Source of the DNA: CAVSRC01 sp963762605
GTDB taxonomy: Bacteria; Pseudomonadota; Alphaproteobacteria; Rhizobiales; Kaistiaceae
DNA length: 64,000 nucleotides
Reading direction: 5' to 3'
Assembly (NCBI GenBank): GCA_963762605.1
Contig: CAVXLJ010000016.1
Span: 62,001 to 126,000, forward strand
Shown here piece by piece: positions 54,548 through 63,489 of the stretch. The number at the start of each line of letters is the position of its first letter. Within the stretch, counting starts at the first letter, position 1. The position numbers and the translations under genes are program-made. The notes under the pieces are model-generated. The model was not told where the DNA came from and did not search any database. It saw only the letters and a list, made by a program, of their open reading frames with translations.

Positions 54548-55819
54548 ATGCCTGCCGCAACTGCCCGTCTGTCGACGTCCTTCGCCAAACGCAAGCCCCC
54601 GCATCGTGTGATTATCGCCCGCGGCGGCGAGGTCAGAACCTTCACCGTCAGGCCCTGGCTTGCCGGCACCGTCGCCGTCTGTGCCGCAGTCCTTGGCATC
54701 CTTTATCTCGCCGCGACCGGCTATCTCTTCTTCCGCGACGACATCCTCGCAGCCTCGATCGCCGATCAGACGCATATGCGGCAGGCTTATGAGGACCGCA
54801 TCGCGGCACTGCGGTCGGACATCGACCGGCTGACCAGCCGCCAGCTCCTCAACCAGCAGCAGATCGAGGCGGACGTCCAGCGGCTTTCCGGCCGGCAAGC
54901 GGCGCTCGACGCACGTCAGGACGTCATCGCTGGCTTGAGCCAGGCGGCACGGCGCGTCGGAATCGCACCGGACGCCACCGAAGCCGCAGCGCCGGGCGGC
55001 GCTCCGGCCGCCGGCCAGGCTGCCGCCGCCACGCCGGCCAAGGCCGCTGCCAAGTCGCCGCTCGCCGACGCCACCATCCGCTCCGGCGCGCCACAGACCG
55101 GCGCCGATCCTGCGAAGCGGGTCAGCGCAATCGAGCATTCACTCGAGACGCTGGCGCACGAGCAGATCGCCTATGTTGACGACGTCGCGATGCGGGTGAA
55201 GCAGCGCACGCAGAAGATCGCCACTGTCCTCGAGCGCCTCGGCCAGAAAGTACCGCCCAGCCATGCTGCGACCAGCGACGATGCGGTCGGCGGTCCCCTT
55301 GTCGCGCTGTCGCCAAGCTCGGACCCCGCGAGCTTCCGCGCCGGCGTTGCGCTGGTTGCCGGCGAAGTCGAGCACTTCGGCATGCTGCGCCGCATCGCTC
55401 TCAGGCTGCCGCTGACCCGCCCGATCCCCGGCGCGCCGATCACCAGCCGTTTCGGTGTCCGCATCGACCCGTTCCTCGGCACACCGGCAATGCACACCGG
55501 CGTCGATTTCCGTGTGCCGATCGGCTATCCGGCCCGCGCCACCGCCGATGGTACCGTGACCGTCGCCGGCTATAACGGCGGCTACGGCAACATGGTCGAG
55601 GTCGACCACGGCAACGGTGTCACCACCCGCTACGGCCATCTCAGCCAGATCCTGGTGAAGGTCGGCCAGGTCGTATCGAAGGGAACCGTTCTGGGCCGCA
55701 CAGGCTCGACCGGCCGCTCGACCGGCCCTCACCTCCACTACGAAGTGCGGGTCGACGGCGATGCCATCGATCCCATGCGCTACATCAAGGCGGGCAGCGA
55801 GATCGCGGCCCTGCTCTAG
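54548..55819 (+). CDS. M23-family peptidoglycan endopeptidase (membrane-anchored)
   Basis: A 423-residue protein with a short cytoplasmic N-terminus, one membrane helix (about 37-61), a periplasmic coiled coil (about 72-135), a Pro/Ala-rich linker and a C-terminal LytM domain. The zinc site is complete: His316 and Asp320 in MHTGVDF, and His395/His397 in PHLHYEV. It should cleave peptide cross-links. The domain layout recalls rhizobial M23 peptidases tied to polar growth, such as RgsM, but this is an inference. A stable hairpin precedes the start codon. Confidence 0.92.
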   Translation: MPAATARLSTSFAKRKPPHRVIIARGGEVRTFTVRPWLAGTVAVCAAVLGILYLAATGYLFFRDDILAASIADQTHMRQAYEDRIAALRSDIDRLTSRQLLNQQQIEADVQRLSGRQAALDARQDVIAGLSQAARRVGIAPDATEAAAPGGAPAAGQAAAATPAKAAAKSPLADATIRSGAPQTGADPAKRVSAIEHSLETLAHEQIAYVDDVAMRVKQRTQKIATVLERLGQKVPPSHAATSDDAVGGPLVALSPSSDPASFRAGVALVAGEVEHFGMLRRIALRLPLTRPIPGAPITSRFGVRIDPFLGTPAMHTGVDFRVPIGYPARATADGTVTVAGYNGGYGNMVEVDHGNGVTTRYGHLSQILVKVGQVVSKGTVLGRTGSTGRSTGPHLHYEVRVDGDAIDPMRYIKAGSEIAALL

Positions 55820-55932
55820 AAGCCTTTGGCAGCTGTCACGGCCGCTTCGTTTCCGGCGTCCCCCCGCTGCGGACGCGAGGCGTGGCGCCTTGGGGCAGAT
55901 CGCATTTCGACGGCACAGGCGACGGGCGACGC

Positions 55933-58704
55933 TCAGGCGCGTAATCGTACAACGTCGCCGCTGATCTCCAGCTCGTGGGCGAATTCGCTGGCCGGCTGCG
56001 GGCGCCCAAACAAGAATCCCTGCACTTCATCGACTCCCACGGCGCTGAGCAACGCCACCTGCGCGGCGTTCTCCACGCCCTCGGCAACCAGATGCAGCCC
56101 CAGGTCCCGCGCAAGGCCGGCGACTGCCCGAACAATCGAGGCCGAGCTTGCGTTGTCGGGCAGTTCCGCGACAAACGATTTGTCCAGCTTGATCTTGGTG
56201 ATCGGAAATTTCTGAATGTAGCTGAGAGACGAGTATCCGGTGCCGAAGTCGTCGAGGGCGATGCCAACGCCGAGTGCCCGCAAACGCAACAGAGCGCTCT
56301 GGACGGCCGTGCTCGGCTGCATGAACAGCGACTCGGTGATCTCCAGATCGAGCCGTGACGCGGACAAGCCCGTCTGCTTCAATACGCCTGAAACGAACTC
56401 CGCGATGTCGCCACGCGCGAATTGCGCCGAGGATACGTTGACCGCCAGCCGAATTGGCTTTGACCAGCCGGCCGCCTCCGCGCATGCCGTTTCCAGGACC
56501 CACCGACCGAGCCCATCGATGAGCCCGGTGGCTTCGGCAACGGGAATGAACTCCTCGGGCGAGACCAGCCCCCGCGTCGGGTGACGCCAGCGCACCAGTG
56601 CCTCGACTCCAATCAGATTATTGGTGCGGAGCTCGATCTGAGGCTGGTACCAGACCTCGAATTCCCTGCGCTCAAGCGCCTGGCCGAGTTCGAATTCAAG
56701 ACGCTGCTGCTGGTTGAACGAGTGCAACATCGTGCGGTCAAACACCACGAACCCGCTGCCACCGCTCGCCTTGGCTCGGTACAAGGCGATATCGGCCCGC
56801 TTGAGGATATCGTCCGGACCCTTGTCGCGCGCATCCGCCAGTGCGACGCCCGCGCTCGCGCCGACAAGCACTTGGCGACCATCCACGTCCAGCGGCTTGC
56901 TGCTCGCGGCCACGATGTGGGTCGCAAACGCGACAGCATCGTCGCCCGCCTTCGAACCGGAAAAGAGGGCCGCGTATTCGTCGCCGCCGAGGCGTGCAAC
57001 GATGGCATCGTGGGGCAGCAGGTTGGTGGCGCGCCCGGCAATTCGCCGCAGAACGAGGTCTCCGATATGGTGGCCGAGCGTGTCGTTTATGGTCTTGAAC
57101 CGGTCGAGATCGAAGCAAACGACCGCGCTCGCGCGCAGCCTGGTTTCGCTGGCTGTGAACACCGCTTCAAGGCGTTCGATCAACTGGTGGCGGTTGGGCA
57201 GTTGGGTGAGCGAATCGAACCGGGCCATGTGTGCGATCTTGGCTTCGGCCGCTTTCTGCTCTGTGATGTCCGTGAAGGTCAGGCAAACGACACGGTGTCT
57301 GGCTTCCGCGCCGTGGTCGTCGGTCGCCTCGCTCTCAACCTCCGAAATGGTGGCGACGTATTCGATTACGCGGACCTCGCCGTCGCCGCGGCGGAACGAG
57401 ACGACGCTCGGACTGCGAACAAGGCGTTCGAGACCGGTGGTCAGGACCGCGTCGGCCGCAGCCATGAGCTGCGGCGGCAGGACCGCGCGTGCTTTCGATC
57501 CGACAAGATCGTTGCGCTGACCGAGCAGTTCCGCAGCGCTGCGGCTGGCCGCCCGGATCGACCCCGCCTCGTCGACGACCACGATCCCGGCGAAATTGTC
57601 CGCGACGACCTTGGTGAGCAGAGCTTCGGCGTTGCTGGCCCGCACCCGCCACATGGTCTGAAGAAGCTGCCGGATGTCGATCTCGCTCACCAAGGCAATG
57701 ATGGCGAAGGTCGCAAAGGCCAGCAGCCATGGGGCGGTGATCACGACCAGCGCGTAGCCCATCTGGAGCAACGCTGCGGAGGCTTCGACAAGCGCGGCGG
57801 CAACAAAGAGCCCGCCGAACAGGTATTGCCACTTCGCGCGGCCGATGAAGAAGGCGGCGATGGCAATGAGGATCAAACCCGCGAGTGTAACGACCGCACT
57901 CGTTTGGTGCAGCACACGTCCTTGCATCAGCGTCTCGGTTGCGACCGCCTGGAGCAAGGCGCCGGATACCGTTCCGGCAATTGGCACCTGGAAGAAATCG
58001 CGAAGCTCGACCGCTTGCGCGCCAACGATCACCTTCTTGCCGGCGATGCGGCTCGGATCGACCGTGCCGCGCAACACGTCGATCAGGGAGATTCTGTCGA
58101 TGGCGCCTTGATTGATACTGAAGTCGATTGGGAAAGCCTTGCCCGCTTCACCCAGCCCGCCGGCGAGAACCGCGGGCATGGACGGCACCGGCTGACCATC
58201 GACGATCAATCCGTAGCTGAACGACCTGACCTGACCGTCCGCGTCGGGCCGCACATTGACACTGGCGACCCAGGCGTTCTCGCTGAATGGCCGCAGCGGT
58301 CGATTGTAGGTCGACGCAGCATCGGTCGCGCCGCTCACCCTTTGTGCGAACGCCGCAAGAATGACGCTGCCGCCACCGCGCTTCAACGCCGAGGTGAGCG
58401 CCGCGTCGTCGGCGGGATCCGACGGCGCGCTGAAGTCCACATCGATCGCGATTTCATCGGGATGCAGCGCAACGAGCTTGTCGATCAACTGCGCAAAGAC
58501 CGTGCGCCGCCAGGGCCAGTTGCCCATCGCGGCAATGCTCTTGGCGTCGATATCGACAACGACAACATCGCCGGTCGGTGCGCGGCGGTGCATCGCCATG
58601 CGGGCGGCGGTCTGCTGATCTTCGATCGGGCGCAGGACGCCGCTCCATTCGGCCGCCAACGGGACGAGGATGACGAGAGCAGCGGCAATTGTGCGGCGAA
58701 GCAT
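55933..58704 (-). CDS. CHASE2-PAS-GGDEF-EAL transmembrane c-di-GMP protein
   Basis: A 923-residue sensor. It has a short N-terminal helix, an extracytoplasmic CHASE2 domain (about 25-265), three membrane helices (about 270-340), a PAS domain (about 360-480), GGDEF (about 490-650) with GGDEY at 573-577, and EAL (about 660-915) with the EAL at 701-703 and DDFGTGYSS. Both catalytic motifs look intact. It lies 53 bases downstream of the FecR-domain gene on the same strand. CHASE2 probably receives an envelope signal. Confidence 0.93.
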   Translation of the reverse strand: MLRRTIAAALVILVPLAAEWSGVLRPIEDQQTAARMAMHRRAPTGDVVVVDIDAKSIAAMGNWPWRRTVFAQLIDKLVALHPDEIAIDVDFSAPSDPADDAALTSALKRGGGSVILAAFAQRVSGATDAASTYNRPLRPFSENAWVASVNVRPDADGQVRSFSYGLIVDGQPVPSMPAVLAGGLGEAGKAFPIDFSINQGAIDRISLIDVLRGTVDPSRIAGKKVIVGAQAVELRDFFQVPIAGTVSGALLQAVATETLMQGRVLHQTSAVVTLAGLILIAIAAFFIGRAKWQYLFGGLFVAAALVEASAALLQMGYALVVITAPWLLAFATFAIIALVSEIDIRQLLQTMWRVRASNAEALLTKVVADNFAGIVVVDEAGSIRAASRSAAELLGQRNDLVGSKARAVLPPQLMAAADAVLTTGLERLVRSPSVVSFRRGDGEVRVIEYVATISEVESEATDDHGAEARHRVVCLTFTDITEQKAAEAKIAHMARFDSLTQLPNRHQLIERLEAVFTASETRLRASAVVCFDLDRFKTINDTLGHHIGDLVLRRIAGRATNLLPHDAIVARLGGDEYAALFSGSKAGDDAVAFATHIVAASSKPLDVDGRQVLVGASAGVALADARDKGPDDILKRADIALYRAKASGGSGFVVFDRTMLHSFNQQQRLEFELGQALERREFEVWYQPQIELRTNNLIGVEALVRWRHPTRGLVSPEEFIPVAEATGLIDGLGRWVLETACAEAAGWSKPIRLAVNVSSAQFARGDIAEFVSGVLKQTGLSASRLDLEITESLFMQPSTAVQSALLRLRALGVGIALDDFGTGYSSLSYIQKFPITKIKLDKSFVAELPDNASSASIVRAVAGLARDLGLHLVAEGVENAAQVALLSAVGVDEVQGFLFGRPQPASEFAHELEISGDVVRLRA

Positions 58705-58757
58705 GAAGGTCTGCTCGCTTGGACGATGGTGGAGGCGGCGGCGCGAACCGGATTGGC

Positions 58758-59726
58758 TCAGCCGAACTTTCCCTTGAAATATGCGAGGCCCAACGCCAGC
58801 GCGACTGACAGGCCAAAGAGGCTCGCCAACACTTGAGTACTGAAGCCCTCTCCGTCTTCACCGCCAAACCACGCGTCCAGGAAGCCGCGCTTCTGCGCGC
58901 GCGGAGACGGGCTCGGCCGGGGGAGGATGGCGTCGCCATGCGTGCCCCCGCTTACGCCATTTGCATTGCCGCCGGAATCGCCACCACCGGGACCGCCCGC
59001 GCCGGCGGCCGCCACGACCGCACCGGTGCCGTCGTTTCGTGCATCCATGACCGGAGTGAGGCCCGGCGTCGGGTCGCTTGAAGCGACCTGAAGGGCATGG
59101 ATCTTCTCTCGGGAAAGGCCATCGACAATCGGTGCGCGTGGCCTGCCCGGCCTGATAACGGGACGGGGCCCGGAGCCGGAAACTGTCAATTGCGCGTCCT
59201 GCCCACTGACCTGCGCCCTTAATCCGGCGGGGGTATCGACGGTGTCGCCGGTGGCGAGGTCGCTGACCTCGACCAGACCACGGTTCACCGTAACCGCTCC
59301 GCCCCGGTCATCGACGTTGACGGTAAAATTGGTGCCCTTGACGACCGCGGCCAGGTACGGGGTCTCCACGGCAAAATGCTTCACCTTCTGCCGATCCACA
59401 TCAAACGTGATTTCCCCGGCGTGCTCGAGAACCGTCGTGATGCCTTGGCTGTCGCCATCCGGAAGGGTGACGACCGTATTGGCACCGATCAGCATGGTCT
59501 GGGTTCCGCGAACCAGAAAGACGCGGGCGCCCTCTCCGGTCATGACCGTCGCGCCACCGGGAATATCAGCGGTCGGTCCAAGCGATACGAATTGCGCCGT
59601 GTCGGACCCGATCCAGACGGAACCGCTCGAACGCGAGATATGCCACTGGTCAGCCGCGGCCGCGCCGACCAAAACCAGGGTTGAGACGACTGCACCGAAA
59701 ACGATGCGTGTCACATAGCTGGACAC
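58758..59726 (-). CDS. FecR-domain protein with C-terminal membrane anchor
   Basis: A 322-residue protein with a Sec signal peptide (ending VGAAAA-DQW), a FecR domain (about 45-165, with VMTGEGARVFLVRG and VETPYLAAVVKGTNFTVNVD), a Gly/Ala-rich linker (about 230-280) and one C-terminal helix (about 297-317). The domain is stand-alone, without the sigma-factor partner of FecR regulators. The GTG at 59726 has GGAGG five bases upstream. It precedes the CHASE2 c-di-GMP gene, so it may be the envelope-side partner of that receptor. Confidence 0.9.
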   Translation of the reverse strand: MSSYVTRIVFGAVVSTLVLVGAAAADQWHISRSSGSVWIGSDTAQFVSLGPTADIPGGATVMTGEGARVFLVRGTQTMLIGANTVVTLPDGDSQGITTVLEHAGEITFDVDRQKVKHFAVETPYLAAVVKGTNFTVNVDDRGGAVTVNRGLVEVSDLATGDTVDTPAGLRAQVSGQDAQLTVSGSGPRPVIRPGRPRAPIVDGLSREKIHALQVASSDPTPGLTPVMDARNDGTGAVVAAAGAGGPGGGDSGGNANGVSGGTHGDAILPRPSPSPRAQKRGFLDAWFGGEDGEGFSTQVLASLFGLSVALALGLAYFKGKFG

Positions 59727-59827
59727 CTAGTCCTCCAATGAACCTCGCAAGTCCGGCAACAGAGTACTGGCAACAAGGTGCTACCAAGAGATCACTTAAA
59801 GCTTGCAAATACGTGAGCAGGAACTCG

Positions 59828-59841
59828 GCTAAAATTTTAGC
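59828..59841. promoter_or_regulatory. 14-base perfect palindrome upstream of the FecR-domain gene
   Basis: GCTAAAATTTTAGC, an AT-rich perfect palindrome about 100 bases before the FecR gene start, in a 284-base intergenic region. It is a good candidate operator for the FecR/CHASE2 unit. Confidence 0.45.
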
Positions 59842-59950
59842 GAATGCGCAACGCCCGACTTGTTGACGCCCGGCTTTTTGCCGGTTCGCGTCGCGCGCCG
59901 ATCCGGTTCCGTTCGGGCCGGCCGCGGAAATATGTCGCGGCCCCCTGCCC

Positions 59951-59985
59951 AAAAAAGAAGCGGCCATGGCTTGCCATGGCCGCTT
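59951..59985 (-). terminator. Rho-independent terminator of the FMN reductase gene
   Basis: A 13-bp perfect stem, AAGCGGCCATGGC with GCCATGGCCGCTT, around a two-base spacer (59958-59985). Read on the minus strand it is followed by TTTTTT (59956-59951), 25 bases after the FMN reductase stop. Confidence 0.85.
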
Positions 59986-60010
59986 TGCCCCTGGGGGTCG
60001 ACGGTGAGCC

Positions 60011-60589
60011 TCAGGCGGCGGCGGCTTGCTTCTCGGCGCGCACGCCCTGCATCGCCCGGCTCCACGCGACCAGCTGGTCGAGCAGGACGGTGAGCTGCTG
60101 CTCGTGCCGGGGGTCCGGCTTCAGCACGCTCCAGTTTTCGAAATCCGTGTACATCGACAGCGACACATGGGCGCGCACGTCGGCGACCTGGACTTCCGAC
60201 ATGATGCCGCGCAGGTGCTCCACGGCGCGGGCGCCGCCGGTCGAACCGTAGCTGACGAAGCCGGCCGCCTTGTTGTTCCACTCGTTGTAGACGAAATCGA
60301 TGGCGTTCTTGAGCGCGCCGGGAATGCTATGGTTGTATTCCGGCGTGACGAAGACGAAGCCGTCATAGGAGGCGATCGTCTTGCTCCAGCGCTTGGTGTG
60401 GTCGTGCTGGTAGTTGCCCATCGACGGTGGCATCGGCTCGTCGAGCACCGGCAGGTCGAAGTCGGCGATATCGACGATCTCGTAGGTGGCGTCGCCGCGC
60501 TTGACGGCCAGGTCGCGCACCCATTTGGCCACATCCGGAGAGCGGCGGTTCGGCCGGGTGCTGCCGACGATGATTGCGATTCTGAGCAT
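60011..60589 (-). CDS. NADPH-dependent FMN reductase family protein
   Basis: A 192-residue flavodoxin-like oxidoreductase. The FMN phosphate loop is IIVGSTRPNRRS, and the second signature is FVFVTPEYNHSIPGALKNAIDFV; the YGSTGGARAVEHLR region lines the flavin. It probably reduces quinones, azo compounds or chromate-like electrophiles. It is divergent from an HxlR regulator, a frequent arrangement in which the regulator controls the reductase in response to reactive electrophiles. It ends at a strong terminator. Confidence 0.92.
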   Translation of the reverse strand: MLRIAIIVGSTRPNRRSPDVAKWVRDLAVKRGDATYEIVDIADFDLPVLDEPMPPSMGNYQHDHTKRWSKTIASYDGFVFVTPEYNHSIPGALKNAIDFVYNEWNNKAAGFVSYGSTGGARAVEHLRGIMSEVQVADVRAHVSLSMYTDFENWSVLKPDPRHEQQLTVLLDQLVAWSRAMQGVRAEKQAAAA

Positions 60590-60678
60590 TGCGATTGAGT
60601 CCCCTGGCTACTGGTATAGAATGGATACTGACACTAGATAAGTGACCACGACGTGCCCGAAGGCAAGGAGGCACTTTT
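60590..60678. promoter_or_regulatory. Divergent promoter/operator region of the FMN reductase and HxlR genes
   Basis: An AT-enriched stretch with direct repeats TACTG (60609 and 60626, 17 bases apart, each followed by a TAGA) and an inverted repeat CACT-AGATA-AGTG (60632-60644). Such repeats are typical of HxlR/YodB operators. The HxlR Shine-Dalgarno AAGGAG is at 60665-60670. Confidence 0.5.
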
Positions 60679-61065
60679 TTGAAACAGAGTACCCTGCACC
60701 AGACCGAGCCCTGCCGGCGGATCAGCGACATCCTTTCGCGCATCGGCGACAAATGGAGCCTGCTGGTCATCCGCCAGCTTGGCGACGGCCCGCTGCGCTT
60801 CAGCCAGATCAAGCGCAGCCTGGGCAGCATCTCGCAGAAGATGCTGACCGCGACGCTGCGCGGGCTCGAGCGCGACGGCTTCGTCACCCGCACGGTCTTC
60901 CCGACCGTACCGCCGCGTGTCGACTACGCGCTGACGCCGCTCGGCCGCGACCTGCTTGAGCCGGTCAGGCAACTGGGCGACTGGGCGATGAGGAACGCCG
61001 AGCGCATCGAGCGCGCCCGCAAGCACTTTGACGAGGCAGCCGAGCGGCGCGATTCCGCCGCCTGA
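60679..61065 (+). CDS. HxlR-family transcriptional regulator
   Basis: A 128-residue winged-helix protein with the HxlR signature: ISDILSRIGDKWSLLVIRQL, DGPLRFSQIKRSLGSISQKML and DGFVTRTVFPTVPPRVDYAL. One cysteine near the N-terminus (TEPCRRI) is at the position used for redox or electrophile sensing in relatives such as YodB and HypR. The TTG start at 60679 is supported by AAGGAG eight bases upstream. It likely represses the divergent FMN reductase and itself. Confidence 0.92.
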   Translation: MKQSTLHQTEPCRRISDILSRIGDKWSLLVIRQLGDGPLRFSQIKRSLGSISQKMLTATLRGLERDGFVTRTVFPTVPPRVDYALTPLGRDLLEPVRQLGDWAMRNAERIERARKHFDEAAERRDSAA

Positions 61066-61231
61066 GGCGCATCGCTGCCGCCGCGACCTGCGACCGGTGA
61101 CGTCCGTCACACCGTCACGGATTTCCGGCAGACAAGGCCGAAGACTCCGGCCAATAATGCGGCACGGAGGGGGCTCCGCGGGGCGCGGCAACAGGTCCGC
61201 GCGTCGGTGCATAATGACGGTTGGGTGGTGA

Positions 61232-62086
61232 ATGCCGCTGCTTGAGCTGCCCGACGTCACGCTTTGCGCGGCGGACTCAGCCTTCGTGGAGCTGTCGGTG
61301 CGCGCCCTGACGCTGTCCATGGAACAGTGCCGCTTCGGCGATGCCATCCTGTTCTCGGACGTCGCCGCGGCCGGCCCCTTCCGCCACGTCGCCATCCCGC
61401 CACTCAATTCGGTGGCGGCCTATTCGCAGTTCTGCCTGCGCCGCCTGCCGGCGCTGGTCCACACGCCCTTCGTCCTCATCGTGCAGTGGGACGGCTACGT
61501 GGTGAACGCGGACGCCTGGGCCAATGCCTTCCGCAAATACGATTATGTCGGCGCCGCCTGGCACAAACAGTTCGTGGCGAGCGCCCCACTGGTCGGCAAT
61601 GGCGGGTTCTCGCTGCGCTCGGCGCGCCTTCTCGATGCCGCCCGCCGGATGCCGCCGATCGGCGGCTTCTGGGAGGACCGGGCGATCTGCCACGTCTTCC
61701 GGCCGGATCTCGAGCGCCGCTTCGCCATCCGCTTCGCGCCGCCCAAGCTCGCCGACCGCTTCTCCTATGAGTTCACGGTTCCGGAGGCCCTGCCCTTCGG
61801 CTTCCACGGCATCCAGCACATGTGGCGGCACGGCGGCGGCGACGAAGCCTTCGCCGCGGTCGCCGACCGCATCGACATCGCCCGCACCGACCCCGACAAG
61901 GTGCTGCAGCTCATCCGCAACTGCATCGACAACGGCATGGAGAAATCGGCGACGTCGCTCTATCGGCGCTATCGCATGCGCTATCCGCCGCTGCTCATCT
62001 CGATCGTGCTGCGCAACACGCTGGGCGAGGACGTCGCCCAAGCGGAGATGCGCAAGCTGGAGGCGCTGGCCGGGCCCGGCGCCTAG
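61232..62086 (+). CDS. DUF5672-domain protein (putative glycosyltransferase-like)
   Basis: A 284-residue cytosolic protein. Blocks typical of DUF5672 are visible: VLIVQWDGYVVNADAW, FRKYDYVGAAWHK, VGNGGFSLRSARLLDAAR and a C-terminal PFGFHGIQHMW. The pattern of a DGY/D motif followed by GNGGFSLRS resembles small glycosyltransferases. The C-terminal 60 residues form a helical add-on. It may act on a surface glycan; no glycan cluster surrounds it, so the substrate is open. Confidence 0.8.
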   Translation: MPLLELPDVTLCAADSAFVELSVRALTLSMEQCRFGDAILFSDVAAAGPFRHVAIPPLNSVAAYSQFCLRRLPALVHTPFVLIVQWDGYVVNADAWANAFRKYDYVGAAWHKQFVASAPLVGNGGFSLRSARLLDAARRMPPIGGFWEDRAICHVFRPDLERRFAIRFAPPKLADRFSYEFTVPEALPFGFHGIQHMWRHGGGDEAFAAVADRIDIARTDPDKVLQLIRNCIDNGMEKSATSLYRRYRMRYPPLLISIVLRNTLGEDVAQAEMRKLEALAGPGA

Positions 62087-62211
62087 GTCTCCGCCGCCTT
62101 GTCACCGCCCACCCGGTGGGCGAGCGCGGCTTCCATGAACGGCAGGAGCGCGCCGGCAAGCGTTTCGACGAAGGAATGGCGGGACGGGAATCGGTGGCAG
62201 CCTGAGGCAGA

Positions 62212-63270
62212 CTACCGCGCGGTTGCATCGCGCCCGAGGAGCCAGCGGTTGAGCTTGGCGAAGGAATCGTCGGCATCGCGGGACAATGGCTGGCCTTCGC
62301 CATTGCCGGCGGCGGCGCGGATGTCGCTCGGCGACTTGCCGTAGGTCTGGCGCAGCGCGCGGCTGAAGACGGCATCGCTGGTGAAACCGCACCGCACCGC
62401 CACATCCTTGACGCGCTCGGTGCGCCGCGCCGGATCGGACAGCATGCGGAACGCGCGGGCAACCCGCCGCTGGCGGATGTGGTTGCTGACCCCACCGAAC
62501 GGCTCAAACAGGCGATAGAGGGTCGCGCGCGACACCCCGCCGTGGCGGCAAAGAAGATCTGGTCCGAGATTGGGATCGCCGAGATGCTTGTCGATCAGGT
62601 GGCGCAGCCTGTGCAGCACCGCTGCCGCCATTGCGGTCTGTGCCGTTTCCTTGCCCGCGGTGCTTGGCCCCAGGCAGGCGGCGACCAGCCCCTCGGTGGC
62701 GCGCGCCGCGGCGCCAGCATCGCTGTTTCCGAAATTCGGCGCTTCTCCGTGAAGCATGCGCATGTGCGAGAGCAGCAGCGCGTTCAGTGGCGAGCCGTGC
62801 CGCAGGACCACGCCGTGCAGGGCGTCGATGTCGGCGACCAGCGGCTCCAGCGCGGCGCGCGGCATGACGATGGTCATCTGGGAATAGCTGGTGCCCTCCA
62901 CATGGCACGGACGCGTCATGTCAAGGACGCGGATGTCCCCCGCCCTCACCTCCGTCTCGCGACCTTCGGCAGAAAAGCGGTGACCGCCGTTGAGCTGGGC
63001 CGTGACGACGAACTGCTCCATGCCGCTGCGGGCAATGCGTTGCTGGTCGCGAGCCAAGAACACAGCCGACGAACGAGCGGAGGTGACCGACATGTCGGCA
63101 AAACAGACCACGGCAGCGTCGAAGCTGAACGACTGCCGTTCCGCCGGATCGACGATGTCCATGGCGAACATCGGCGCAACGGCGGCGCGCCACCGCTCGA
63201 AGCCCTCGGCACTGCCCGGCGGCACATGCAATTTGAGGTGGAATGGCTGGGAGAGATTCGTTGCGGCCAT
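62212..63270 (-). CDS. AraC-family transcriptional regulator
   Basis: A 352-residue regulator. The N-terminal part (about 20-200) is an AraC-binding-like sensor with MEQFVVTAQLNGGHRFSAEG. The C-terminal part (about 230-325) has the double HTH: LLCRHGGVSRATLYRLFEPFGGV, then VKDVAVRCGFTSDAVFSRALRQTYGKSPSDIR. The ligand is unknown. It is divergent from the glycine-rich secreted protein gene across 219 bases, which it may control. Confidence 0.9.
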   Translation of the reverse strand: MAATNLSQPFHLKLHVPPGSAEGFERWRAAVAPMFAMDIVDPAERQSFSFDAAVVCFADMSVTSARSSAVFLARDQQRIARSGMEQFVVTAQLNGGHRFSAEGRETEVRAGDIRVLDMTRPCHVEGTSYSQMTIVMPRAALEPLVADIDALHGVVLRHGSPLNALLLSHMRMLHGEAPNFGNSDAGAAARATEGLVAACLGPSTAGKETAQTAMAAAVLHRLRHLIDKHLGDPNLGPDLLCRHGGVSRATLYRLFEPFGGVSNHIRQRRVARAFRMLSDPARRTERVKDVAVRCGFTSDAVFSRALRQTYGKSPSDIRAAAGNGEGQPLSRDADDSFAKLNRWLLGRDATAR

Positions 63271-63420
63271 GCGGTCACGTGCCCCGGAGATTGCAATTCG
63301 CCAAGGGTGTCGCTCCGCGCCGGACGATGCCCTGTGTCCTCTTTATTTGCAATACGTCTCAATTCCTTGACGCCGCGTCTCAATCGCATGGTTGAAGGGG
63401 CTCGCCCCTTGGAGCATCCG

Positions 63421-63436
63421 CTAACCCGCGATTAAC
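63421..63436 (+). promoter_or_regulatory. CtrA-box-like site
   Basis: CTAA-CCCGCGA-TTAAC matches the CtrA consensus TTAA-N7-TTAAC except at the first base. It lies 54 bases before the glycine-rich protein gene. CtrA is the cell-cycle master regulator in this bacterial class; binding is inferred. Confidence 0.35.
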
Positions 63437-63489
63437 CTTTCGCCTTGGGGTGGTGTGGTCCTGCGGAATACGAAGGGCGGGGGTCAATC

